In this document: in pieces, positions 52,490 to 64,000 of the stretch
How positions within the stretch are numbered: the first letter of the stretch is position 1
Layout of the letters: each line of letters starts with the position of its first letter
From: Cynocephalus volans
Lineage: Eukaryota > Chordata > Mammalia > Dermoptera > Cynocephalidae
DNA length: 64,000 nucleotides
Reading direction: 5' to 3'
Assembly: GCF_027409185.1 (NCBI RefSeq)
Contig: NC_084472.1
Span: forward strand, 89,482,427 to 89,546,426
Translations under genes and position numbers: made by a program
Notes under the pieces: generated by a model
The model's input: only the letters and a program-made list of their open reading frames with translations
Databases searched by the model: none
What the model was told of the DNA's origin: nothing

Positions 52490-53690
52490 AATGTTGGGAG
52501 GTGAGTCCTTGGACTTTTATATTCTGACTCCAAGGTGTTGTTCAGACCTCAGCTCTTGGGGGCCAGCTCCCGGAGTCCCCCTCCCTGGTAGCCTTGTTGG
52601 GGTGAGCAGGACTGAAGCCATGGTTGGACCTAAAACCATGTGGGCTCTGAAAGACTATAAAAGGGCACAGCTTTTTTAATATTTTGAAACTTGGTTAAGC
52701 GGTAAGATGACATTAGTTGCATAAATGTAAAGTTGTTTTCCAGTCAGCCTGGAGTTGCAAACTTATGACAAGACACATACTGTCCAGACCCTGAGAAACC
52801 AAGGAAGATGTCAATAAAGCCATGCTGATTCCACCCCAAATCAGGACCCTAAGATAACATCAAGGAGGGGAGGAGAAACCAGACAGAGCCTTGGTGAGAC
52901 CTTGCACCTGGCTCCTTGTGTTGGAGTGAGCAGGACTGAAGCCATGTTGGGACCTAAAGCTGCCTGGGCTGCATGGGGGTGGGGGGATTTTTTAAAAGGA
53001 CAGTTTTTTAAACTCCACTCTTTCTTCCCATCCTCTGACTTTCCTACCTTGCTTGCTAAATAGAAAAACAAGGCTGAGAAGCTAATTAGTACTTGGCAAA
53101 GCTAACAGTCTTTCTTTGAGACTTGTAGAGTTTAAAGAAGTGATCCAGGCCAAATGACTGAAGCTGACCTTGGGCACCGGCCAAGTTCACCAGCGCAAAT
53201 CAAAATTTTGCAGGGTCCTGAGATAACAGCGAAGATGAGAACAGAAACCAGATGAGGACCTTGACGAGTCCTCATACCTGACCCGTAGACACGGACCCCT
53301 CATAGCTCCCGTCTCCTGCTCTCCTGCTTTTCACCTCCCACATTCTGTCCCTCAAGCCTTCCCTTAAAAACCCCTCAGTAAATGTAAATCTTTGAGATGG
53401 GACAGCCCACCATCTCCTTCAGCTGAATGCATCTGCTTTTCTAACACCAACCATTTGACTTCTGAGCCTTGTTTTCTTTCCTTCTCAAGGGGGTGGGCAG
53501 CCGGACCTGAATTCAGTAACATTCTCATGGAGCGCCCCAGCTCACATCCCCCTCTCTCCTGTTTTTCATTCCCCACATTCCGTTCCCTCAGCCCCCTCTT
53601 CATAAACCTTTCAGTAAATCTGAGTCTTGGAGATGGCTTTAGTCTGGCCACTCTCCTCCAGGTTTACTGCAGAGATGGGTGAGCCCAACT
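52490..53690 (+). mobile_element. LTR-like repeat with internal tandem duplications
   Basis: The block GTGAGCAGGACTGAAGCCATG occurs at about 52600 and again at about 52926, followed in both by related sequence ending in GATAACA(T/G)C-AAG, AGAAACCAGA and GAGACCTTG/GAGTCCTCA. A second pair, CCCACATTC-GTCCCTCA with CCTCAGTAAAT and GAGATGG, occurs at about 53330 and 53570. A TATAAAA lies at about 52660. The layout suggests an old ERV LTR with duplicated segments. Terminal TG/CA and the family were not fixed. Confidence 0.5.
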
Positions 53691-56024
53691 TCTCTCCTCA
53701 AGTCACTGGTAATCCATTTTCACCGACATTTTACTTTTGAGTTGTTTATTTTTATGTGGGGCAGGCAGCTGGACTTGGGCCCAATAATAGACTTTGGGGA
53801 ACCTCAGCCAGAAGCCAAGTGCCCCCTTCCCTGCTGGTTGGTAACAGCTTGTCACCAGCATTCCCAGACACCTGAGCAGACAGGCAGATGGGTGGGAAGG
53901 GGGCGGTTGGGGTGGGGCCAGCACCTTTCTGCAGACAAGGCCGTGCACCTGCAAACTGCGGGAACCTCCTCGCCCGTCCCTCCCCAGTTCCAGCCCTGGC
54001 CAGGCCACGCTACATTCCCTGTCCCCTCTCACTCTTCCTCTTCCCCTTCTTTCCCTCCCTTCCCCTGACTGTTCCACCAGGAGGAGGAAACTTCACATAG
54101 CTGTGCTCACGGTTTTCTTATTTTAAAGGAATTTGGTTGGGGCACTGAACAGGGCTCCCTGAGAACTGAAGAAAGCTTCTGGTGCCTGTCCTCCCAGCCA
54201 CCTCAACCCACCCTCCCTGTCCTCCCCTGTGTCCTTTCCTCCTCCCGAGAATGTGTTGTAATAAAAGAAGATTATTGGTATGTACAACAAACAAACAAAC
54301 AAACCCCCCCAAAAACATGTCACCCAAATGATCCTTGTTGAAAACAACCGTGTAACTCAGCTGAAGCTGATGTAGCACTGGGCAAGGCGATCGCCCCAGG
54401 GCTCTTCCCTGCAGGTTATATATTTGGTTACATTTGCTGGCATAGTTCTGATACTGATCTTTTAATTACGATTAGAAAATACTCTTCAGTTTTAACCTCT
54501 TCCCTGTCAAGAGCTGAACTGGACAGCTGAGCTGCCAGGCGTCCAGATGGTGGATTAAGACAACAGGCCCAAGTGAAAGGAACAGTCAAGGCTTTCATCA
54601 CTTGCTGCAATAGTGTAAGCAAAAGACTAACTGGAGAAAGCGTCGGCTCCCCTTGCATTTTATTTCTCGCCATGGAACAGTGCCAGGAGCGCATTGGGTA
54701 GATCAGCACAAATATGGGAATCATCTCACCTCTGAGGGAACAAAACCCAACAAAAGGCAGGTTCATGGAGGGGTGGTGGGGAGATAGGAGACAGGAGTAG
54801 AAAAGTACTGACTACTGAGTCAGAGTGAAGAAAAATATCTTCAAGGTCCCCAATAACATGGTCTTGGCCGAGGCCCCAAGAAAGGCCTTAAATCAGAGCC
54901 CCTGGATAAGGAGGGCTCAGAATGGAAGTGTTTGAGCTAGGAATGCAGATATGTGTAAGAGCACGGCCAGCGCAGAGGATTCCAGGCTGTGCACGGAGTC
55001 TGATGAGAAGAGGGCAGCCAAAAAAAGCCTTTGTAATTGCCCGTGGTTGGGCCTGAAAGATCACATGTAATATTTTGGCTTCCCAGCCTTTTGGCCAAAC
55101 TCTTCACTCTCCAGCTTGACTCTCTTGGGTTGTAGAATCCAGGACCTAATCGGACGTAGAAAGAGATTGATGACATCACACATAGGAATTTAGAATGCAA
55201 ATATTTTAGATGCCTTATTGAGTATCATTCTGTATCTTTAACATACATTTATTCATTTGCTTATTTCTTCCACAAATACTTCCTGGTAACGGATACACAA
55301 TGTTTCCTGTAGGATCTTGATCTTTGTTACAAATATGATTTTTTTCCCTTAAAAAAACCCAATAATACAAAGATGGTACACCACTTCTTTTCTAAGGAAG
55401 GCACTAAATCTGGTTTGTGGTGTTGGCAATGAGTATAAATAGACAAGGGAGGCACTGAACTAAAAGATGAGTTTCAAACATATTCCTTTTCCCCCATCTG
55501 TTTCTTTCCACAACTTATTCCAACATTATGATGGTCAGTCCTCTCCACACCCATCCACTTTGTAACACCCAATGAGAAGTTCAACATTCCCTCCCAGAGC
55601 AAGAGTTCTAATCTAGGACCTCACATGGGTGTTATGAGCAGTCCCTAAAAAGCTGAACTATTTTGACTTGGCTTGGCATGGTCCCTGTGTAGTCTGGGGG
55701 GAGTAGGATGTATCATGTCCTTAAGACCTAAATGCCCCAGGGAGGCTGGATCCAATTTAATTGAGTTGAATGTAGCCCATCCCTTGACCTGCCTTAGGCT
55801 TGACCAGAATTACCTATATTCTATTAAGCCGTTGAGTCATCCAGGTTTCTTTTGCCTTCTTTTTTGACTCATAAATAGATAGAGATTAGGAGGCTGACCA
55901 AAGATTACCTAGGATGAGGCAGTGATTAAAATTCTCATGCTCTGGAATTTTCTTTGACTCAGTATACTCCTATTGACCCAAAAGGAGGGGGTGAAATAGT
56001 CTCTTATCAGGCATTCCTTATTCG
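53691..56024. other. No supported gene
   Basis: About 2.3 kb. Frames at 53679-54068 (plus) and 53703-54077 (minus) overlap one another, are Pro/Ser- or Arg/Gly-rich, and have no conserved motif. An (AAAC)n run lies at about 54288-54303. I see no repeat family with confidence. Confidence 0.4.
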
Positions 56025-56150
56025 TCTCATCATCCATCTGACAAACTCCTCAAAGTCATTAAACGTGTACTTTATCTCTGCAGTCCTAGCACCTAGCACA
56101 ACGCCTGGCAAATAAACTGTAAACACTCAGCTAATGTTGAATGAAAACTT
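56025..56150 (+). mobile_element. L2 LINE 3' end
   Basis: CTCTGCAGTCCTAGCACC, TAGCACAACGCCTGGC, AAATAAACTGTAAACACTC and AATGTTGAATGAA give the L2 terminal order. Confidence 0.72.
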
Positions 56151-56224
56151 GAGAATACTCCAGGGATTTTTTGCATTTAGGGCTAAACCTGACTCCATGG
56201 CTGCTGCAGTCATCCAGGATCTCT

Positions 56225-56460
56225 CTCTCTAGGTAGCTTAGCACAGTGGTTAAGAGCATAGATTTGATAAGCAAGACTCCCTGAGTTCAAATCCTGATCC
56301 TGCCACTTAATAATACACTGTTCCATGGTCAGGTTACTTCAGTTTCCCCTTCTGTAAATTGGGATATCCCATAAGGCTGATAAGAGGACTACATGAATTA
56401 ATATTTGTAAATAATTTAGCATAGAGGCTGGCACAAAGTTCAGAGCTATGTAAGTGTTGA
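56225..56460 (+). mobile_element. MIR SINE, nearly complete
   Basis: TTAGCACAGTGGTTAAGAGC, GAGTTCAAATCCTGATCC, TGCCACTTAATAATACAC, TCAGGTTACTTCAGTTTCCC, TCTGTAAATTGGGATATC, AGGACTACATGAATTAAT and GAGGCTGGCACAAAG. This includes the tRNA-like head. Confidence 0.92.
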
Positions 56461-56628
56461 TAAGTAAATAAGACAGTTTCCTTAGTCTCACTAACATTTC
56501 CAATGATGGCAAACTGTGTGGGATATCTAGAATAACTCATGATGGTTCTACAGTACTTTAAGCCAGACAACCTTCCTGCCATTATCTTTTTAAAAATTCT
56601 TATGTCAATCCTACTGGAAGAAAGATAT

Positions 56629-57033
56629 TGTTAAATGAAATTTATGGGAGGCCATTGTTTTGGACTGAGCTCCTGCACTAGGCTGAAGAGACCAGGCCAA
56701 ACCAGAATGGAGTCACTCATGCTAGATTCTCCATAACAGACTGAACTTTAAAACAGGCCAGTTTTCAGAAAGCAGGAGATTCACAGCAACCAATCAGAAG
56801 GGGCCCAGTTTACCTGCCGTTTTAATCCTATTAAAAAAAGTGACTTTGAGATGACCAATTCGCTTTTTGTTTGCTGTTTCTTCTTCATCCCTTTTCTGCT
56901 TGTCAAGTCAACAGCTTCTGCTCAGCTCGTCAGAGTGCCTATTATCATAAGTGAGATGCTGCCCAATTCATGAATCACTAATAAGGCCAATTGGATCTGT
57001 AAACTAAATTTGCTGTAATTTTGTCTTTTGGCA
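56629..57033 (+). mobile_element. Old solo LTR, ERVL-like
   Basis: Begins TGTTAAATGAAATTTATGGG and ends TTGTCTTTTGGCA. Landmarks: GGCCATTGTTTTGGACTG, AACCAGAATGGAGTCACTC, AACCAATCAGAAGGGGCCC, TCAGAGTGCCTATTATC and TAAGTGAGATGCTGCCC. ATAT lies at both flanks, a possible 4-bp duplication in AT-rich context. This pattern is common in placental mammals; family from memory. Confidence 0.78.
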
Positions 57034-58350
57034 ATATTATTGTCCCCATCGTAGAGGAGAAACTGGAGTTCAAACTGTAGAACTGGCAGCTGATTCCTGT
57101 CGTACTGTGCTGGTATGACCCGAACTACATGAAACCCAACGGGAAAGGGTGGATGTGGGGGCTGGACCAAGGAGGGGAGAATTCTGAGTTTGGATGAACT
57201 GACTGTGTTCTGTGAAAGAAATTTCTTAGACATAGTTTACTTGTAAATTTTACATGCTGAAAAACAGGCTGCCCAGCAAACTCCAAAGATAGTGCAGATA
57301 ACTTGGAATTTCACATAATTTACTTGGTGCAACTTGAAATTATTCCCCTCTCCAAAAAGACTCCATAGTTGATATCCATGATTTGAAGAGACATTTACAC
57401 CAAGGCCTGCAACGTAAAGTGGATGAGCCCATTGCTTACATGTTCACAAGCCTCCATTGATGACTTCATGAGTTTTAATAAGAAATTTATGAACAGAACC
57501 CATAGCAAATCATTTAAAATTTTCCATTGGTAACTTTAAGTATATACATGTATTAGTGCGGTCCTGAGTCTAGCCCGTCTTTCTTTTTCATGAGCTCACT
57601 GAATAAACCAAAACACTGTTTTGGTGCAACTCTTTCAACCTTTCAGTTCTGCTCTATGCTTGAGGATGTATGAGGGGATGGGTTGGGATGGGGAGAGAAC
57701 ATGGATAAATCAGGTTCCAATTTAGTATGACTTTGTATTTATAGTAGAAATTCAAATAAAATATAAAGAATATTTGAGTGGAGAGAATATCAGAGAGATA
57801 TGCCCTGAATGTTTATATTAAATTACTTACATATTTTATAACAAAATTTTTTTGAAAAAAAATTTTTCAGAAGGCTACCAAGTTAATCGATAGGGAGAAA
57901 GTAAAATAGAAAATTGGAATCTGTCCATTAAATTCAGATTTTTAATATTTAAATCATTTAATTTTTGCATCAGCCTGGGTTGGGGTAAAGCAGTGATGAG
58001 TAAGACCACAGGTGATATGCACACGCCAGACAAATCTGAGTTGCTTATCATTGCAAGTTTTGAAAGTTCATAGCACAGGATGGGGGTCATGGGGGACAAG
58101 CAGGAAGTCGGGAAGGCGGGTCACGACTGTGCAGGAGCACAGTGAGGTTTTGGTGTACAGGCTGCCTCCACCACTCACCTCAGTGTTAATGCAACTCATT
58201 CTTACACATACAGAAACTCTCAACAGAAGCCATTTGCAAATATGATTTCTCAGTCCATTCCACCTGATTCTGCATCAGCAACAATGGCTCTGGAGGCAAT
58301 CGTTCAGAACAGACACAGTAGCATTGGCCGGAAACAGGGATCTATTATTT
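57034..58350. other. No supported gene; weak MIR trace
   Basis: About 57035-57100 (GTCCCCATCGTAGAGGAG, AAACTGGAGTTCAAAC) weakly resembles a reverse MIR. Nothing else is recognised. Confidence 0.35.
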
Positions 58351-58360
58351 CTACAGGGTG

Positions 58361-58365
<5 letters not shown>

Positions 58366-58398
<33 letters not shown>

Positions 58399-58546
58399 TG
58401 ACCGGTAAGGGGATCTTAACCCTTGACTTGGTGTTGTCAGCACCACGCTCAGCCAGTGAGCGAACCGGCCATCCGTATATGGGATCCGAACCCAGGGCCT
58501 TGGTGTTATCAGCACCGCACTCTCCCGAGTGAGCCACGGGCCGGCC
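58366..58546 (-). mobile_element. tRNA-Ile-derived SINE, dimer, minus strand, young
   Basis: On the minus strand: GGGCCGGCCCGTGGCTCACT, GGTGCTGATAACACCAAGG, GGGTTCGGATCCCATATACG, TGGCCGGTTCGCTCACTGG, GACAACACCAAGTCAAGG, TTAAGATCCCCTTACCGG and poly(A) (plus-strand T run to 58391). Perfect 15-bp duplication CTACAGGGTGCTTTT (58351-58365 and 58547-58561). Very similar to the plus-strand copy at 41221. Confidence 0.95.
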
Positions 58547-58561
58547 CTACAGGGTGCTTTT

Positions 58562-58964
58562 GACTACATTACATTTTAAGGTTTTGAGCAGAATCACCAG
58601 TTATTTTTGTAAGCTTTGAAAATTAGCAAGGGCTTTGGAGAACTTGAAAGTCAAGTTAAATACTATTAATGAACAGAGGATATGGAAATATAATAAGTCC
58701 ACTTAGAATACTGTTAGGTAATACTGGATGTAGACATTTTACAGAATATTGTTTTGTCTCCTTCCTGGCATCTCCTCTGCACCATCTTCTGTCTGCAGAT
58801 CGGGATCACTTCCACCATCTTCCACATGGATTCCTCCTTCCTCTGTCCTTTGCCTTCACCAAGATGCTTCTACTCTGGCCTGTTCTTTCCTGCTACTAAA
58901 AATAATCACTGTATACACTGCCTACAGGTACAGAGATGAGTTCTTAGTTACAGGGCTTTGATAT
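58562..58964. other. No supported feature
   Basis: Three overlapping plus-strand frames of 61-76 codons at 58669-58961 lack motifs; not called. Confidence 0.4.
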
Positions 58965-59690
58965 ATATCTGTGGTATAATAAAACGTACGTTTGGCCTTT
59001 GTTCTGGTTTCTGACACAGAACTTCTAAAACTTGGAATTTCCTGAGCGATAGGAGTGACTTCTTATTCATAACAGGCCCCTTTAAATTGCACCAGCTTAT
59101 GCTAATAAGGTGATGGTGGGGGCAGGGGAGCAAGCACGGAGGCACCAGACAATCTCAGGATGCGGCTGGTCACCAGAAAGACCAAATGATTAGAAAGCTG
59201 GAACTTTCCACCTCACCCCCAGTCCCCCAGGATGAGACGGGAGCTGGAGCTCTATGAAAACATCTGAACAACCAGACTCAGAGAACTTCCAGGTTGGTGA
59301 ACACATCAAAGTGTTGGGAGGTTGGTGCACTTGGAGAGAGCACGGAAGGTCTGCACCCGTTCCGTATACCTGCTTTATGCATCTCTGCCATTCTGCAGTT
59401 CCTTCGTTGTGTTATTTATAACAAATCGGTAAATGTAAGCAAAGTGTGGTCCTGAGTTCCATGAGGGGTCGTGGTTTGCAGATGATTTCTAGCCGGTTGG
59501 TCAGATTTCTATATGGGTGGACAGAACTTGCAACTGGCATCTGAAGTGGGGGTGGCCTTATGAAAATGAGCCCTTAACCTGGGGGGTCTGTGCTAACTCC
59601 AGGTAGATAATGTCAGAATTGAGTTGAATTGTAGGACACCCAGTTGGTGTCTGGTGAATCAGAGAGCTGGTTGTTGGTATTGAAAAATGC
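58965..59690 (+). mobile_element. Old LTR of ERVL type (MER21/MLT2-like)
   Basis: Landmarks in order: TTTCTGACACAGAACTTCTA, CTTGGAATTTCCTGAGCG, AGAAAGACCAAATGATTAG, CTTCCAGGTTGGTGAACAC, TACCTGCTTTATGCATCTC, CAAATCGGTAAATGTAAGC, CTGGCATCTGAAGTGGGGG, TGAGCCCTTAACCTGGGG, AACTCCAGGTAGATAATGTC and GGACACCCAGTTGGTGTC. Nearly complete. The exact subfamily is uncertain. Confidence 0.75.
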
Positions 59691-59743
59691 CACTTTTTTC
59701 TCATTTGGTTCATAGGTTAAGACTGAAAGGACCATTAAACAGA

Positions 59744-59812
59744 TGTCCAACAGTGCTTCTCCAGGTGTGATCCTAGGAACAATGACATGGGGATCACTTG
59801 AAGTGCTTGTTA
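59744..59812 (+). mobile_element. MER5-type (hAT-Charlie) DNA element fragment
   Basis: CAGTGCTTCTCCAGGTGTG, TGACATGGGGATCACTTG and AAGTGCTTGTTAAA match the left part of MER5A/B. Non-autonomous and ancient. Confidence 0.55.
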
Positions 59813-60310
59813 AACACTGACAAAGATTCTCTCTCTGACCAATCTCTAGTCAGGCTCCTCTGAACTCTCTTCTCAACTGGGCCCTGACTTTTGGACTGTG
59901 TTCACCTGTGCACGGTTCAATTTTAGTAAGAATCCTGCTAAGCTGGTACAGCCAGAATCCCCCACCCTCAATATGTGATCACCCTACATGTCTAATTGGG
60001 TTCCTCACCCTCCGTCTCCCCCAGGTGGTGTCTGATCACCCCGGCTTGCCTTCAGCAAGAATCCTGTCGGGTAGATTTGGCCAAAATACCCCTTACCCCT
60101 GATGCTACCTCTTAGTAATTTTTCATCTGCTGGTGCCCCCCCCTCCTCCCCCAACTCCTTGGCTTGTGAATTCTCACTTTTGCTTGTATTTGGAGTGGAG
60201 CCCAACCTCTCCCCACTACTGCAAAACCCCACTGTGGTGGTACAAAAATGGTCTCTTTCATGCTAGTCCCAAAATGGTTTCTTTCACGCTACTTCATTCT
60301 TTGACTGAGT
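59813..60310 (+). mobile_element. Probable old LTR
   Basis: Includes AACTCTCTTCTCAACTGGGC, CTGACTTTTGGACTGTGTTC, GGTGGTGTCTGATCACCCC, TGTATTTGGAGTGGAGCCC, CTGTGGTGGTACAAAAATGG and CTTTGACTGAGTCCCATC, a pattern that I associate with an old ERVL-type LTR. A short near-duplicate (TGGTCTCTTTCATGCTA / TGGTTTCTTTCACGCTA) lies at 60249-60291. Ends not fixed. Confidence 0.45.
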
Positions 60311-61189
60311 CCCATCTTTTTCATGATCAAATCGGCCAAATCCAATTCAGATGATCTGTTTCTGATCACAATCTCCCATCATTTGTCTTATTGTTCCACC
60401 ACTCCCACTACAATGGATCTGCAAATTCATTAGGACCACAAGGCCATGGGCCTCTCCTTATTCCCGATAATCAGCCCCCTCGTTTTCATTTCCTTATCTG
60501 TCTAGCTTACATTCCACAGTTCATCAAAGCAGTAAGTCGTTTTGCACTACCCTGAAATCTGTGGCTCCTGTGTCTTTTTTAAATACATGTGGATAAAAGC
60601 TCAACACATGCAATATCCATGCCAATACCCAAGCAACTAAGTATTGCTAAATAAAGTCACACAAGGCAGGCTGGTACCACTTCACATTCATAATTGTTGG
60701 TTTGAACTGGGGCCCTAAACATTGCCCAGTGATTTTATTAATCTCTTCCACTCCTGACAATGATTGCTTCAAACCTTCCTTACTCTTCTAGCCCTCGATT
60801 CACTATCACCCCCCTCAAAGAAAATACAGAAGCTACGGGAACTTCCTACCACAAAAACTACAAATCTAGCCTCATCCACAGCTGTTCGTATTTTCCCCAT
60901 TAAAAAAGAAACAAAAAAGGTTCTTCTCCTCTCCCCATGGCCCTCCCCACCCCAACTGTGCTCAGATTTACCCTTCTTAAGGTTCTTGGGAACCCTACAC
61001 TGTCAGTTACTTTTCTTTTCTGTATTTTCAATCTTTCTCTTAACCGGATCCCAGCAGTTAATCATGCTTAAATCTCTCCCACTTAAAAACGAAAAAACAA
61101 AACAATTTCAACTCACTTTCCCCTCTAACTACTTTTCCCTGTTCTCCTGTGTGGATGTACCAGTGTATTTTAACCTGTCTTCCCTATAG
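60311..61189. other. No supported gene
   Basis: A 141-codon plus-strand frame (60764-61189) is Ser/Leu/Pro/Lys-rich with no domain and no retrocopy signature; it is not called as a gene. Confidence 0.4.
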
Positions 61190-61640
61190 CTGGGTTGCTG
61201 CCATTTTTTTTTTTACCATTAAAAGTGTTGTGATGAAAAGCTTGTATATAATTTTGTACATGTACAGTTTTATAAGTAGGCTGGATTTCAAGAAATGAGA
61301 TTGCTACTTCAAAGAGTAAATAATTTGATATTTACTCTTGTCAGATTCCCCTCCAAAGGGAATTATACCACCATTTTGCACTCCTATTAATGGGAGATAA
61401 TTTCCCCATAGTCTTGCCAATGGAATATATTATAAAACTTTGGGATTTCTGCCAATCTGAGAGATGACAGATAACACCTTAGTTTAATTACATCTCTCAT
61501 TATGATGGAGATTAAGCTCTTTATCTGAGTTGAAGAGACATTTGGTCTTTTTCTGTGAAGTGTTCATGCCCCTGGCCCATTTTTCTGTTGGGTTGCTTGT
61601 CTTTTCTTTTTAATATCTGAGACCTCTTTATACAGGAGGA
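61190..61640 (-). mobile_element. Old L1 ORF2 end fragment (L1M type)
   Basis: CTTCAAAGAGTAAATAATTTG, AGATTCCCCTCCAAAGGG, CACTCCTATTAATGGGAG, TTCTGCCAATCTGAGAGATG, GGCCCATTTTTCTGTTGGG and GACCTCTTTATACAGG are in backward ORF2 order, decayed. Confidence 0.78.
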
Positions 61641-64000
61641 AGATGAGATGGGCTAGATTTTTCTCAATGCAGTATAGAACCACACCTTTAAAAGAGGTTT
61701 GGAGAAGTCATTCGTGCCACCCTCTGCTCCTTGGAAACAGGAGTCTCTAATACCTAATTAGGACAATTTTATTTTGTTTCTAATTTAAAGAAATATATGT
61801 TCATTATAGAAATATTGGAAGAAATTTAAAACCACCTAGTCCCACTTTGCTATATTCCTTTTCTAAGTATGTAAAGTAAAAAGAGCATCTTCCTCTGTCA
61901 CAATCCTGTCTCCCAGAGGAAGCCAGGAGTAAATGTCAATGTATCCCCATTAGGTTTTTTCCCCCTGCAATGACCCAATTTAAAATTTATGTGGTGGAAA
62001 ATGTTTAAAATTTTAAAATATGGCCATATTTAGGGACTAAGATCCTGAAGACCTAGTATCCTTTGTGGCATTATAGCCCTTTTAGGAACAGGACCTCCTG
62101 AGAGGACCTCAGCAGCCTAAGAGATCTGTTCCCTTTATTCAGTAATTTGCTACCACCTCAAAATATTAGATTACATTCTGTTGCATTCTCCTTGACTCTT
62201 CCTAATTAGGCTCTTAGTTAAAATATTTTAACTTCCGATTAGTAGCACAACATCAAAAACAACAATAACAAAGAACTTGAACCCGTTGGCAATTTTAAGT
62301 TTGAATTTTATTTTAAAATAAAAATGCAAAATAACAAATTTAAAAAAATTGTCACACAGGAGCACACCTTATGATACCATTACATGCTACATTTACTTAA
62401 GAAGAGTTACAAATCCAGTCAAAACAAATACCTGTCATCTGTAAATGTGAGTTCCTTTCCTTGAGTAAAAAGAAAGTTCATGTGAAATGTCACACTGAAA
62501 GCCAGTGACACGATGCTGCGGTGACAGCTCCACACCTCTGAGCGAGGAAGCCCGGAGCCTGACTTCCCTGAGTGCTGAGCTCTGGCCTTCAGTTTCCCCA
62601 GGTGCGGGGGAGAGGCTCTGACTCGATGACTTCTAAAGTCTGTGTGCCATGGTCCTTTTATTTCAGCAAGAGTATAAAAAGTTACCACTATTTTCCTTTG
62701 ACTGTAAACAGAAAATGACATGCTTAAAAATTTTACTACAAAGAGTACTACGATTCTTATTGTGACTCTCACCACCTTGGGAAAATTCCCATTTCAGAAG
62801 CTTTAGACTTGGTTCACTCTTACTTGGCACTTCGTGCCTTGGGGGCATCTCCACGTGCACCAGTACCTATGAAGAAACCAGCTGGCAGTCCTTTTTTGAA
62901 GCCTTCATCGAACAGGCTGTGCCCTGTCTCTGCTCAGGCTCACACCATCTTCTCTCGAATGACAGAGTGCCCACCTGATTGATTTACAGTTCTTTCTTTC
63001 CATTCCACCTTTTCTAAGTTACATTTTAGTATGTTCCTATAGAATTTCTTCATATCATCTTGCTAATAATCAACAGTTTGAGGTTTTTACATAATAGCTC
63101 TTCAGATATTTTGCTGGTATGTAAAGCTCAACTGATTTGCATAGGAGCAAAGGAGAAGACACTTATGCTGGCAGCTCAGCTGCATTTCAGCCCCTTATGG
63201 TTTTAACTGTCCCTCTATGAATGCTGCAGCATTTCAGCCTTAAAAGAGTCAACTCCGTTTCTCACACTATCTCTTGAATAAAATATTTAGTTTCTTTTTC
63301 AATATTAAACATGATTTTTGACAACAAAGACATGCTTAGGACAAACATCATAAAACCATAAGCTCAGATAAATGAGTTAAAAATTCTGTGGACTCATTGT
63401 CCTATATCAGTTTTAAAATAAAGGTTATCAGGCCTTTGACCATGCCCACGGATTCCTGTTTTAGTATACATTATTCCATACCATCAGTCCTATAGTCTGG
63501 AAAAAAACTAGAATGCACAGTCTTAAAGGGTGGGGAGGAGATCATTAAAAGTCATTATTGCAATGTTTAACTTTTTCATAACGACTTGAAAATTCATAGC
63601 ACAGCATCACTGAAACTTGCTAATTATGAAAGCTGTAAATTAACAATCAATTCTCTCATAACGATTCCACCATCATCCATTTCTATTTATTCCTAATTAA
63701 ATTTAATTTTGACTACTAAATTCTGATTTTGAGTTTGAGGTAGATTCATGGTGGTTCTATTGCTAAGGAAATGGTATGTTTCAAAGTACCATCTGGAGCA
63801 TTAAATTAGATTTAAATGAGAGAGGGGAATATAGTATCAATTATACTGTTTTCTTACTTGGCATACAAACTAAAAAACAAAACAAAACAACCATTTCCTT
63901 AGTGGTAAAAATACAGTTCTTTTGTGAGCATGGACACAATACAAGGAATTTGTTTTTTTGCATGATACTTAGAGCCCTCGCTAATGGACTGAAATTCTGT
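61641..64000. other. Last 2.4 kb: no supported gene
   Basis: AT-rich. About 61765-61980 (ATATATGTTCATTATAGAAAT, AAACCACCTAGTCCCAC) may be a very old LINE relic. A 118-codon minus frame (62419-62775) has no motif. No RNA gene or recent repeat is visible. Confidence 0.4.

Noticed and set aside
53679..54077. 129- and 124-codon frames on opposite strands
   Set aside because: Mutually antisense, biased composition (Pro/Ser and Arg/Gly), no domain, no splice or retrocopy evidence.
22360..58546. CRISPR-like array from repeated similar units
   Set aside because: The repeats are scattered SINEs kilobases apart in both orientations in mammalian-type DNA.
60764..61189. 141-codon plus-strand frame
   Set aside because: Low-complexity composition from CT-rich DNA, no conserved motif, no neighbours or tail to suggest a gene or processed copy.

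Overview
The window is vertebrate, almost certainly mammalian, nuclear DNA made mostly of interspersed repeats. I can support no host protein-coding gene, exon, functional tRNA or rRNA in it. LINE-1, MIR, L2 and ERVL/MaLR-type LTRs are all present, which points to a placental mammal. There is no Alu, B1, Bov or carnivore SINE. The only recent SINEs are built from isoleucine tRNA (A box TTAGCTCAG-TTGGTTAGAG, B box GGTTC-A/G-ATCC), and several are head-to-tail dimers joined through an ATCCTATATAGG-like spacer. Isoleucine-tRNA-derived SINEs are the hallmark of colugos (Dermoptera, Galeopterus/Cynocephalus). I therefore infer a colugo contig; this rests on recalled family knowledge, not on a database search.

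Layout. 1-5800: a young minus-strand LINE-1 with a CpG-rich 5' UTR starting at a YY1-type site, an intact ORF1 (332 aa), and an ORF2 that stays open for at least 1,025 codons and runs off the window edge. It lies in an older, decayed L1. 5.8-13 kb: old L1 pieces, a 2.25 kb structure with long inverted ends flanked by TA, and unassigned AT-rich DNA. 13.0-16.4 kb: a solo LTR with a 6-bp target duplication, an MLT1-like LTR, MIR and L2. 17.8-21.9 kb: an old minus-strand L1 invaded by a second L1, then a young 5'-inverted (twin-primed) L1 with a 16-bp target duplication. 22-29.5 kb: a cluster of tRNA-Ile SINEs among MIR, L2 and MaLR relics. 31-34.6 kb: an L1 graveyard. 35.4-40.5 kb: an old plus-strand L1 carrying several insertions. 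40.8-48.8 kb: MLT1-type LTRs, a SINE, and an L1 split by two LTR-like insertions. 49-64 kb: MIR/L2 relics, several old LTRs, two SINEs and long unassigned stretches.

How the parts relate. The young L1 is the plausible source of the enzymes (ORF2p endonuclease and reverse transcriptase, ORF1p chaperone) that placed the poly(A)-tailed tRNA-Ile SINEs and the truncated L1s; their A-rich tails and 10-17 bp target duplications fit L1-type target-primed reverse transcription. The ERV-derived pieces are LTRs only, with no gag, pol or env frame seen. The nested insertions give a relative age order at several places.

Limits: family names for old LTRs and DNA elements are from memory of consensus patterns, and their boundaries are approximate unless a target duplication fixes them.
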